The position numbers and the translations under genes are program-made. DNA of 10,095 nucleotides from Gammaproteobacteria bacterium (GTDB lineage: Bacteria > Pseudomonadota > Gammaproteobacteria > Immundisolibacterales > Immundisolibacteraceae). Every line of letters begins with the position of its first letter. Position 1 is the stretch's first letter. The stretch covers positions 1-10,095 of the forward strand of contig QNFC01000043.1 of assembly GCA_003645395.1 (NCBI GenBank), in the 5' to 3' direction. Below the pieces are notes generated by a model, which saw only the letters and a list, made by a program, of their open reading frames with translations, was not told where the DNA came from and did not search any database. Shown piece after piece: positions 1 through 6,141 of this stretch.

Positions 1-350
1 CGATCACCGACGACCGTGTCGTGCCGACCAAGTAGCGTCTGCATCACCCCAAGATTGGCCATATAGCCACTGGAAAATAGCAGTACCCGGTCGCGGCCGA
101 CAAATTCAGCTAGTTCTTCTTCAAGCGCCTGATGCTCGGCATGATGCCCACAGATCAGATGCGACCCACCGCCGCCTGCACCGTAACGCTCAGCACCCGC
201 GGCCAGCGCTTCTACTAACGCAGGGTGGTCCTTCAGACCCAGGTAATCATTGCTATCAAAGGCAACTAATCCCGGTTGGTCAACCCGGTTGCGCTGCCGA
301 TAAAGACCCTGCTGACGATAGACCTGCAACCTCTGAGCAAGCGCTGACAT
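1..350 (-). CDS. bioF: 8-amino-7-oxononanoate synthase, N-terminal part (cut by window edge)
   Basis: BioF is a PLP-dependent enzyme of biotin synthesis that condenses pimeloyl-ACP (or pimeloyl-CoA) with L-alanine to give 8-amino-7-oxononanoate in the cytoplasm. About 116 N-terminal residues are present. They begin MSALAQRLQVYRQQG and include the family segments DSNDYLGL, GAGGGGSHLICGH and FSSGYMANLG, all typical of alpha-oxoamine synthases. The PLP lysine would lie in the missing part. The ATG at 348-350 overlaps the bioB stop by one base (TGATG), so translation is probably coupled to bioB. The product is clear; the gene is incomplete only because the window ends. Confidence 0.95.
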   Translation of the reverse strand, partial: MSALAQRLQVYRQQGLYRQRNRVDQPGLVAFDSNDYLGLKDHPALVEALAAGAERYGAGGGGSHLICGHHAEHQALEEELAEFVGRDRVLLFSSGYMANLGVMQTLLGRHDTVVGD

Positions 351-1360
351 CATCCGTTAACAACGACAGCAACCTTGCCCTCGGTTACCTGCATCGGGCG
401 AATACCCAGGCGCTTAAACAGGGCACGATCACGCTCGGCACTGGCATTAGCGGTGGTCAGCAATTTATCGCCATAAAAAATTGAATTGGCGCCGGCGAGA
501 AAGCAGAGGCCCTGCAACTCATCGCTCATGGACTCACGACCTGCCGATAGCCGTACATGGGCCTTAGGCATCATGATTCGAGCCACCGCAACCGTGCGCA
601 CAAATTCCAGCGGATCGAGGGGCTCAGAAGCGCCCAGAGGAGTGCCCGGCACCGGCACCAGCATGTTAATCGGCACGCTCTGCGGATGCTGGGGCAAATT
701 AGCCAGCTGAGCTAGAAGGCCCACTCGGTCTTTGCGCGCCTCACCCATGCCGAGGATACCGCCACTACAAACTTTCAAACCGGCGTTGCGGGCGTGTTCA
801 AGCGTCTCTAACCGATCTTCGTAGGTGCGCGTGGTAATCACCTCACCGTAAAATTCCGGCGATGTATCAAGGTTATGGTTGTAATAATCGAGACCCGCCT
901 CCTGCAATCGACTGGCCTGACTATCAGTGAGCATGCCGGCGGTCACACAGGTTTCCATACCCAGCGCGGCCACCTCTTCCACCATTTTCACGACCACATC
1001 GAGATCTCGGTCTCGAGGGGCCCGCCACGCGGCCCCCATACAGAAACGGCTAGCACCATCAATTTGCGCCTGGCTGGCGGCGGCAACCACCTCGTCTACC
1101 TCCATTAGCTTTTCTCGCTCCAGCCCGGAGTCATACCGCACGCTCTGCGAACAATATGAGCAATCCTCAGGACAGGCACCGGTTTTAATATTCAGCAGAG
1201 TGCTAACCTGCACCTCGTTAGCATCAAAATTTTGCCGATGACACTGCTGAGCCAGAAACAGCAAATCGTTAAACGGAAGATCGAACAACGCCTCTATTTC
1301 AGCCAGACTCCAATCATTGCGAATTGGAAAATCTGCAGTTAACGCACCGGGATTTGACAT
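350..1360 (-). CDS. bioB: Biotin synthase (radical SAM)
   Basis: BioB inserts sulfur into dethiobiotin to make biotin, using a SAM-binding 4Fe-4S cluster and an auxiliary 2Fe-2S cluster as sulfur donor. The protein has 336 residues, close to the usual 320-350. The radical SAM motif CPEDCSYC gives cysteines 63, 67 and 70. Downstream family segments include CMGAAWRAP, YYNHNLDTSPEFY, CSGGILGMGE and SAGRESM. I place the start at the ATG of MSNPGALTADF because GGAG lies 6 nt upstream; the frame is open 11 codons further to another possible start, but that extension is not conserved-looking. It is the first gene of a bioB-bioF operon, with bioF overlapping by one base. comF diverges 54 bp away, so the promoter must lie in or near that short gap. 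Confidence 0.97.
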   Translation of the reverse strand: MSNPGALTADFPIRNDWSLAEIEALFDLPFNDLLFLAQQCHRQNFDANEVQVSTLLNIKTGACPEDCSYCSQSVRYDSGLEREKLMEVDEVVAAASQAQIDGASRFCMGAAWRAPRDRDLDVVVKMVEEVAALGMETCVTAGMLTDSQASRLQEAGLDYYNHNLDTSPEFYGEVITTRTYEDRLETLEHARNAGLKVCSGGILGMGEARKDRVGLLAQLANLPQHPQSVPINMLVPVPGTPLGASEPLDPLEFVRTVAVARIMMPKAHVRLSAGRESMSDELQGLCFLAGANSIFYGDKLLTTANASAERDRALFKRLGIRPMQVTEGKVAVVVNG

Positions 1361-1366
1361 GAGAGA

Positions 1367-1370
1367 CTCC
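1367..1370 (-). promoter_or_regulatory. Ribosome binding site of bioB
   Basis: GGAG on the minus strand lies 6 nt before the ATG at 1358-1360. It decides this start over the in-frame start 33 nt further upstream. Confidence 0.7.
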
Positions 1371-1397
1371 GCACAGAAACAGGAAAGCCGCACAGCA

Positions 1398-1409
1398 TAG
1401 CGGCCGCTA
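1398..1409. repeat. 12-bp perfect palindrome in the bioB/comF divergent gap
   Basis: TAGCGGCCGCTA is a perfect 12-bp palindrome, 38 bp before the bioB start and 6 bp before the comF GTG. It does not resemble the BirA or BioR operators I know. A palindrome between two divergent genes could be an operator, but one of this length is expected by chance a few times per 10 kb. Confidence 0.3.
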
Positions 1410-1414
1410 CCCCG

Positions 1415-2158
1415 GTGTCAACCCAATTACCAAAAACAGTTAACACATGGCTAAATCAGCTATGGAATAACCTGCTGCCCACGCCCTGCACCCTGTGCGG
1501 AGACCCGACCAACAATGGCGAAATCATCTGCCCGCCGTGCTCAGCAAATTTACCCATCAACACCATTTACTGCCCCCGTTGCGCGCTACCGATGCCGCGC
1601 CCGGAAATATGCGGCCAGTGCCTTCGCCATCCGCCAGCATTTGACCGAGTCATCGCACCATTCATTTACAAACCACCGGTAGACAGGTTGATCGGCCAGC
1701 TGAAGTACAACAATCGCCTGGCTGCCGGCAGAACCTTTGCTAAATTCCTGGAACAACCCATCGAGCTGTTGAACGAACCGTTACCAGAAGCTTTGATCGC
1801 CATACCGTTACATCAACAGCGAATCAAACAGCGGGGTTTTAACCAATCACTGGAAATTGCCCGGCCGCTCGCGAAGAGAATTCATCGCCCCCTGCTAACC
1901 AATTTAGTCCAGCGCCACAAATTCACCACACCGCAAACCGGTTTAACCGGTGCCGCTCGGCGAAAAAACCTGCGCGGGGCATTTAGCATCACCACGCCAC
2001 TTGCTCACCGCCATTTGGCGCTGATTGACGATGTAATGACGACCGGCAGCACTGCCCAGGAACTTGCTATTACATTAAAAAAAGCTGGTGCAGCGAGGGT
2101 CGATATATGGGTGGTCACGCGGGTCGATAGCAAGGCACACAAACAACCTCACCGCTAA
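1415..2158 (+). CDS. comF: ComF family protein (zinc-finger plus phosphoribosyltransferase-like domain)
   Basis: ComF proteins (GntX in E. coli) are cytoplasmic proteins required in many bacteria for DNA uptake by natural transformation; the biochemical role is not settled. The 247-residue protein has an N-terminal cysteine-rich region with four CxxC pairs (25/28, 39/42, 53/56, 66/69), as expected for zinc binding. A type I phosphoribosyltransferase fold follows, with RGFNQS near residue 141 and the PRPP-loop motif LIDDVMTTGST at 203-213. The GTG at 1415 is the only usual start codon between the upstream in-frame stop and the first zinc finger; it has no clear Shine-Dalgarno sequence. comF diverging from bioB is a common gammaproteobacterial arrangement. 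It converges on pyrD, with 12 bp between the two stops. Whether this organism is transformable cannot be judged here. Confidence 0.92.
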   Translation: MSTQLPKTVNTWLNQLWNNLLPTPCTLCGDPTNNGEIICPPCSANLPINTIYCPRCALPMPRPEICGQCLRHPPAFDRVIAPFIYKPPVDRLIGQLKYNNRLAAGRTFAKFLEQPIELLNEPLPEALIAIPLHQQRIKQRGFNQSLEIARPLAKRIHRPLLTNLVQRHKFTTPQTGLTGAARRKNLRGAFSITTPLAHRHLALIDDVMTTGSTAQELAITLKKAGAARVDIWVVTRVDSKAHKQPHR

Positions 2159-2170
2159 AACACTAAAAAC

Positions 2171-3106
2171 TCATGGACGCGATAGCTGACCAACCCAGTC
2201 CCGTGGCGTATCAGCGGCCACTTGCTGACTATACTGCTCAATCTCTGCGCTGATCCGCGGGCAGATCAACGGATCATAAAATAGAGCAGTACCGATACCC
2301 ACCAGGTTCGCACCCGCGAGCATAAATTCAATCGCATCGGCGCCGCTGCTTATCCCACCCTGGCCGATAATCGGAATCCCGCGCTCGCGGCAGACCTGAT
2401 AAACCTGATGGACCTTCAATAGCGCTACCGGTTTGATCGCGGGGCCGGACAACCCGCCCTGACCATTCCCCAGCACTGGCTTTCGGCCGGCGACATCGAC
2501 AGCCATTCCCATCAGCGTGTTTATCGCGGCAAACGCATCGGTTCCCGCGTCGATGCAGCGACGGGCGTTTTCGGCAATATCTGTCTGATTAGGCGATAGC
2601 TTGGTAATCAGCGGCTTGCCGGTCACCGCTCGACACGCCTCCACCACTCGCGCGGATATCTCTGGGTCATTACCAAACGCAGCACCACCGGCTTTCACAT
2701 TCGGACAGGAGATATTCAGCTCAATAGCGTCAACCGGCGAGTCGTCGAAGCGACGTACGACCTCAACATAGTCGTCAATGGTGGAACCACAGGCATTGGC
2801 AAAAAAACGGGTTTCTGAAAAATCTAGCGTCGGCAAAATTTCCCGCACAACGTGGTCAACCCCGGGGTTTTGTAAGCCAATGGCGTTGAGCATGCCCGCT
2901 GAAGTTTCGTAGACCCGGTGGACAGGATTTCCCAGGCGCGGCTCCAGCGTCGTCCCTTTCAGGCAGATCGCACCCACATCGCGGTTGGAAAAGCCCTCTA
3001 TCCGCGTGTACTCTTCACCAAAGCCGACGCACCCGGACAGCAGCACTATCGGGTTAGTTAATTGAATACCGCAAAAATCCACCGCCAGGGAGTTCTGTTC
3101 TGTCAT
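2171..3106 (-). CDS. pyrD: Dihydroorotate dehydrogenase, class 1B-type catalytic subunit
   Basis: This FMN enzyme oxidises dihydroorotate to orotate in pyrimidine synthesis. The 311-residue length and the active-site segment NISCPNVKAGGAAFG, with cysteine (C134) as catalytic base, place it in class 1. Class 2 enzymes, usual in gammaproteobacteria, use serine and have an N-terminal membrane extension, which is absent here. KGTTLEPRLGNP (50-61), GLQNPG (77-82), NTLMGMAVD, NGQGGLSGPAIKP and GIGTA are further FMN and orotate site segments. Class 1B enzymes normally work with PyrK, an FAD/2Fe-2S subunit that passes electrons to NAD; no pyrK is in the window. GGAAGAG about 7 nt before the ATG serves as ribosome binding site. 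The gene stands alone between comF and trmL. A different substrate within the class 1 family (for example dihydropyrimidine) is less likely but not excluded. Confidence 0.88.
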   Translation of the reverse strand: MTEQNSLAVDFCGIQLTNPIVLLSGCVGFGEEYTRIEGFSNRDVGAICLKGTTLEPRLGNPVHRVYETSAGMLNAIGLQNPGVDHVVREILPTLDFSETRFFANACGSTIDDYVEVVRRFDDSPVDAIELNISCPNVKAGGAAFGNDPEISARVVEACRAVTGKPLITKLSPNQTDIAENARRCIDAGTDAFAAINTLMGMAVDVAGRKPVLGNGQGGLSGPAIKPVALLKVHQVYQVCRERGIPIIGQGGISSGADAIEFMLAGANLVGIGTALFYDPLICPRISAEIEQYSQQVAADTPRDWVGQLSRP

Positions 3107-3141
3107 CTGTTATCTCTTCCGTCCAGGCGCATAGCCCGTCA

Positions 3142-3612
3142 CCGTTAAATGTTGTCCTGTATGAGCCGGAAATCCCGCCCAACTGCGGCAATATCATCCG
3201 CCTGTGTGCAAATACTGGCGCCCAACTGCATTTAATCGAGCCCCTTGGTTTTGAACTTGATGATCGCCGCCTGCGCCGCGCTGGTCTCGATTATCATGAA
3301 TGGGCCAGCGTTAAAAAACACGCCGACTGGCAGGCTTTTCTTGCCAACGAAAACCCGGCACGACTCTTTGCGCTGACAACCCGCGGCAGCCGCCTGCACA
3401 CCGACGCCACCTATCAACCCGGTGATTATCTTCTGTTTGGCCCTGAAACGCGCGGCCTGCCGATTGACCTGCTTGATCAACTCCCCACGCAACACTGGCT
3501 ACGCATTCCGCAACAACCACAAAGTCGCTCTCTAAACCTCTCAAACGCGGCAGCGGTTGCGCTCTATGAAGCATGGCGTCAGCTCGGTTTTGCCGGCAGT
3601 CCCAGCCTCTAA
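3142..3612 (+). CDS. trmL: tRNA (cytidine(34)-2'-O)-methyltransferase, no canonical start codon visible
   Basis: TrmL is a small SPOUT-fold enzyme that 2'-O-methylates the wobble base (position 34) of certain leucine tRNAs, using SAM. The frame from LNVVLYEPEIPP to the TAA is intact and would give 156 residues (E. coli TrmL has 157). Family motifs are present: IIRLCANTGA, LRRAGLDYH, FGPETRGLP and SRSLNLSNAAAVALYEAW. No ATG, GTG or TTG exists in this frame between the upstream stop in the pyrD region (near 3055) and the first conserved residues, and the protein contains no methionine at all. The coordinate given is the CCG that sits where E. coli has its ATG, so the 5' end is a homology estimate. 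A one-base indel is an alternative: the out-of-frame ATG at 3149 followed by TT could give M-F-V-L-Y-E-P. Motif 1 reads PNCGN instead of the usual PNTGN. It diverges from pyrD and converges on gpsA. Confidence 0.82.
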   Translation, partial: PLNVVLYEPEIPPNCGNIIRLCANTGAQLHLIEPLGFELDDRRLRRAGLDYHEWASVKKHADWQAFLANENPARLFALTTRGSRLHTDATYQPGDYLLFGPETRGLPIDLLDQLPTQHWLRIPQQPQSRSLNLSNAAAVALYEAWRQLGFAGSPSL

Positions 3613-3633
3613 ATACGGCGGCTGCGTTAACCG

Positions 3634-4624
3634 CTATTCCGCCTTAGGTTGGCGCGCCAGCAGTGATTTGACCGCCAGCAACGGGTCCGCACCTTGTTGA
3701 ACAATCTGATAAACCTGTTCAGTAATCGGCATATCGATTTGCCGTTGGGTGGCGATTGCACGTACTTCGACCACCGAACGTAGCCCTTCAACAACCTGGC
3801 CAATTTCTACCTCGACGCCCTTTGGCGACAACCCCTTAGCCAGCCCAAGCCCGGCACGGCGGTTACGAGACTGGTTGTCGGTACAGGTAAGCATCAGATC
3901 ACCCAAACCCAAGGCCAAAAAAGGTCTCCTGCTGTGCTCCAAATGCGGCTCCAAACCGCTGCATCTCCACTAGTCCACGAGTAACCAGCGCTGCGCGCGC
4001 ATTTGCACCAAAACCAAGGCCGTCAGAAATACCTGCTGCGATCGCCAGCACATTTTTTACCGCCCCACAGACCTCAACCCCAACCAGGTCTGTCGAGGTG
4101 TATGCGCGCATGCCTTCACCGTGCAGTAGTTCCGCCCAAAAAGCGGCAAACGACGGGGAGTTGGCCGCCACCGTTAAAGCAGTCGGCATCTGTAGAGCCA
4201 CTTCTTTGGCAAAACTGGGGCCGGAAACCATTGCCATTTCCCGGTCACCGAGAAGTTCGCTTACCAATTCATGTAACAACTGGTGGGTATCTGGAGCAAG
4301 ACCTTTGGTTGCCCAGGCAATCCCCTGATCACCTGCAATAATCCCCTGTAACTGCTGACAAATCTGACCAAAAGCATGGCTCGGAACTGCAATTAACACC
4401 TGATCGGCAAATTCGATCACCTCCGCCAGATCGCCCTCTGCATTTAACCCTGGCGGGAAAACAATACCCGGCAAATAAGCCGGATTACCCAACAACGCCT
4501 GCATTTCCATCACCTGCTCAGCGCGGTGCGACCAGAGCCTGACCTGGTGACCGTTGCGCGCTAACGCCAGAGCCAGCGCGGTTCCCCATGAACCTGCTCC
4601 TAATACGGCAATTTTGCTTGTCAT
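3634..4624 (-). pseudogene. gpsA: Glycerol-3-phosphate dehydrogenase [NAD(P)+], frameshifted
   Basis: GpsA reduces dihydroxyacetone phosphate to sn-glycerol-3-phosphate, the backbone of phospholipids. Two frames together cover the whole family length (about 330 residues; E. coli has 339). The first frame (4624 to about 3911) carries the NAD-binding GAGSWGTALA at 9-18, the segments ATKGL and SGPSFAKEV, and the active-site region GAVKNVLAIAAG up to QQETFFGL at residue 238, then stops at TGA 3899-3901. The second frame continues with GLGDLMLTCTDNQSRNRR, which carries the substrate-binding Arg-Asn, and EIGQVVEG to PITEQVYQ, ending at TAG 3634. Other GpsA proteins read GLAGLGDL here; a single G (plus-strand C at 3910) remains of the alanine codon, so two bases seem lost (or one gained). 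It follows secB by 38 nt with only a weak ribosome binding site. Because gpsA is usually essential, a sequencing error is a serious possibility. Confidence 0.9.
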
Positions 4625-4662
4625 TTAGCGGGGTTCTATACGTCTGCTAAAGGCATCCTTAA

Positions 4663-5130
4663 TCAATGAGTAGTAGGTGGTTGGTCAACCACCGCCTGAG
4701 TTTTTTGCCGATAGAGTAGCTCGAAATTTACCGGTGACATCACCAACGGCGGGAAGCCACCGGTCACGGTGGTTTCAGAAATCACCTGACGCGCATAAGG
4801 AAAGAGAATATTGGGACAGGTCACGCCGAGCGCAAACTTCAACTGGTCTTCAGCGGCCCCTTCAATCTGAAAAATCCCCGCCTGCTCCAGTTCTACCAGA
4901 AACAGCGGCTTCTCCTCACCCTTCGCGGTGATCGTGATTGTGATGCTCACCTCGTAGGTTCCCTCTTCCACCTGATGTGAATCGGTTGTCAGATTGATAT
5001 CAATTTGGGGCGAAGTGGTTTGCTGAAAAACCCCCGGCGCCTGCGGCGATTCAAAGGAGAGGTCCTTTAAATAGATTTTACGAATATTAAATTGAGTTTC
5101 AGCCTGTTCAGCCGCTTGTTCGTCAGTCAT
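4663..5130 (-). CDS. secB: Protein-export chaperone SecB
   Basis: SecB is a homotetrameric cytoplasmic chaperone that keeps preproteins unfolded and hands them to SecA. The 155-residue length equals that of E. coli SecB. Typical segments are FNIRKIYLKDLSFESP near the N-terminus, YEVSITITITA in the central strand, LVELEQAGIF, LGVTCPNILFPYARQ and GGFPPLVMSPVNFELLY. The N-terminal MTDEQAAEQAE stretch and the polar C-terminal tail are normal for the family. AGCAGG lies about 9 nt before the ATG at 5128-5130. It is the third gene of the rhodanese-grxC-secB-gpsA run, 60 bp after grxC. The envelope genes on the other side of the window encode exported proteins that could be clients, but nothing here shows that directly. 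Confidence 0.97.
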   Translation of the reverse strand: MTDEQAAEQAETQFNIRKIYLKDLSFESPQAPGVFQQTTSPQIDINLTTDSHQVEEGTYEVSITITITAKGEEKPLFLVELEQAGIFQIEGAAEDQLKFALGVTCPNILFPYARQVISETTVTGGFPPLVMSPVNFELLYRQKTQAVVDQPPTTH

Positions 5131-5190
5131 TTGTAAAACCTGCTCTGAAGTTAAATTATTAGGTTAAATTGGGTTTCGGTACGGCGAAAA

Positions 5191-5445
5191 TCAAGCCAAC
5201 ATCGCGTCAAGTTCTCTACGCTGCTCAAGATCAGCTAGATCATCGTAACCACCCACGTGTTGATCGCCGATAAATATCTGTGGCACGGTGTGACGACCGC
5301 TACGCTGCTCCATCTCTGCCCGCAGATCGGGGGCGCTCGACACTTTAATCTCTTCCCAGTTGACGTTTTTGCTTTTCAATAATCGCAACGCCGCTGAACA
5401 ATAGCCACAGAATGAACCTGTGTAGATAATCACTTTCTTTGACAT
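5191..5445 (-). CDS. grxC: Glutaredoxin 3 family, CGYC active site
   Basis: This is a small thioltransferase that reduces disulfides and glutathione mixed disulfides in the cytoplasm at the expense of glutathione. The 84-residue protein shows the thioredoxin-fold N-terminal strand VIIYTGSF, the active-site motif C13-G-Y-C16, the cis-proline segment TVPQIFI (P55), and the glutathione-binding GGYDDL at 65-70. The start is the ATG of MSKKVII because GGAG lies 7 nt upstream; an in-frame start six codons earlier would put that site inside the gene. Most bacterial GrxC proteins have CPYC. The glycine form is still dithiol but recalls iron-sulfur-binding glutaredoxins. It is second in the operon, 62 bp after the rhodanese gene. 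Confidence 0.95.
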   Translation of the reverse strand: MSKKVIIYTGSFCGYCSAALRLLKSKNVNWEEIKVSSAPDLRAEMEQRSGRHTVPQIFIGDQHVGGYDDLADLEQRRELDAMLA

Positions 5446-5452
5446 TATAAAT

Positions 5453-5456
5453 CTCC
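5453..5456 (-). promoter_or_regulatory. Ribosome binding site of grxC
   Basis: GGAG on the minus strand lies 7 nt before the ATG at 5443-5445 and favours this start over the in-frame start at 5463. Confidence 0.65.
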
Positions 5457-5507
5457 AGCACAAATCAGGTTAGGCCCGTCACTACCGCGCTATTTGGCGA
5501 GTAGCCG

Positions 5508-5921
5508 TCAGGATTTCTCCAGCGGCAGCTGCTCATCACGCCAGCCCGACACACCACCTTTAAGCTCAAATAAGCGCTGAATTCCACTCTGTTTTAATTG
5601 CTTGGCCAGCGCCGCGGTAGCGACCCCACGCTCGCTGACCAACACCACCGGCTGCTGCTCCGGTTTTTTAATTTTTCGCACCGCAGCTTCATAATTTTCA
5701 GCCGTTACATTCTTTGAACCGGCCAGGTGCTCCGCAGCAAACTTCTCCTCACTGCGCAGGTCAAGCACCACTGCGTTTTCCTGATTGATCATTTGCACTA
5801 CTTGCGCTGGCGTCGCCTGGGCAAGACCACCCAGGCTTGCACCACCGGCGATGGCTAATAGCAGCGCTACCACCACCGCCACACCCGCAAACAGTAGCCA
5901 GTTATCGACAATAAATTCCAC
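5508..5921 (-). CDS. Membrane-anchored rhodanese-like protein (YibN type), no catalytic cysteine
   Basis: This is a 137-residue protein with one predicted N-terminal transmembrane helix (about residues 8-26, WLLFAGVAVVVALLLAIAG) and a single rhodanese domain (about 37-135). The domain shows VVLDLRSEEKFAAEHLAGS and the C-terminal ELKGGVSGWRDEQLPL, as in E. coli YibN. The active-site loop reads V-S96-E-R-G-V-A where a working rhodanese has cysteine at the serine, and the protein has no cysteine at all, so sulfur transfer through a persulfide is not possible. It may be a binding or scaffold domain. I chose the GTG at 5919-5921 because GGAG lies 5 nt upstream; a TTG six codons earlier (5939) is the alternative. 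It is first in the operon with grxC, secB and gpsA, the usual place for yibN. Confidence 0.88.
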   Translation of the reverse strand: MEFIVDNWLLFAGVAVVVALLLAIAGGASLGGLAQATPAQVVQMINQENAVVLDLRSEEKFAAEHLAGSKNVTAENYEAAVRKIKKPEQQPVVLVSERGVATAALAKQLKQSGIQRLFELKGGVSGWRDEQLPLEKS

Positions 5922-5926
5922 AGCTT

Positions 5927-5930
5927 CTCC
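5927..5930 (-). promoter_or_regulatory. Ribosome binding site deciding the rhodanese start
   Basis: GGAG (minus strand) lies 5 nt before the GTG at 5919-5921. The alternative TTG at 5937-5939 has no comparable site upstream. Confidence 0.5.
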
Positions 5931-5995
5931 AAACTCCAAACGACAACGGCGGATTTGCTAGGGTCCATTTCACCCGCATTGCAAATCACATCACG

Positions 5996-6014
5996 CTTTT
6001 TTAGGACAAAAAAG
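5996..6014. repeat. T6/A6 inverted repeat in the divergent promoter region
   Basis: CTTTTTT at 5996-6002 and AAAAAAG at 6008-6014 form perfect 7-bp arms around the loop AGGAC. It sits just upstream of a consensus -10 box for envC and also upstream of the rhodanese operon. It could act as A-tract (bent) DNA, an UP-like element or a weak hairpin; no function is shown. Confidence 0.4.
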
Positions 6015-6026
6015 GGCCGCTATAAT
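5998..6026 (+). promoter_or_regulatory. Predicted sigma-70 promoter for envC
   Basis: TATAAT at 6021-6026 is a perfect -10 box. Seventeen bases upstream is TTTTTA (5998-6003), a poor -35 match (3 of 6). The transcript would start near 6033 and leave a leader of about 109 nt before the preferred envC start. The 220-bp divergent gap (5922-6141) otherwise shows only the T6/A6 inverted repeat. I could not pick a convincing promoter for the opposite direction. Confidence 0.5.
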
Positions 6027-6141
6027 GCGCGTTTGATTCGCAGTTTTCCAGTTGACCCGCGCTCCTCCACCTGGTTATGCAGCGCCGCAATATTTTAATT
6101 TTCCTATGCCTAAACGGATAATCAGAGGTTTTTCCGCAGAG

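Noticed and set aside
486..1241. Plus-strand open frames opposite bioB
   Set aside because: They are antisense shadows of a well-conserved bioB and show no recognisable protein motif or ribosome binding site.
1937..1951. ACCGGTT-T-AACCGGT inverted repeat
   Set aside because: It lies inside the conserved comF coding region, has 7-bp arms, and is explained by codons there.
3232..3574. Two overlapping minus-strand open frames of 87 codons each
   Set aside because: They lie opposite trmL, whose plus-strand frame carries clear SPOUT family motifs; the minus-strand products resemble nothing.
3617..3643. GGCGG...CCGCC inverted repeat between the convergent ends of trmL and gpsA, considered as a bidirectional terminator
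   Set aside because: The stem is only 5 bp with a 17-nt loop, and there is no T-tract on either side.
3899..3920. Programmed ribosomal frameshifting in gpsA
   Set aside because: The TTTTTT run and GGG-TGA look suggestive, but no precedent in gpsA is known to me, and the missing bases of the alanine codon are better explained by an indel or sequencing error. Kept only as an alternative under the frameshift finding.
3749..4341. Plus-strand open frames opposite gpsA
   Set aside because: They lie antisense to conserved GpsA segments and have biased, low-information composition.
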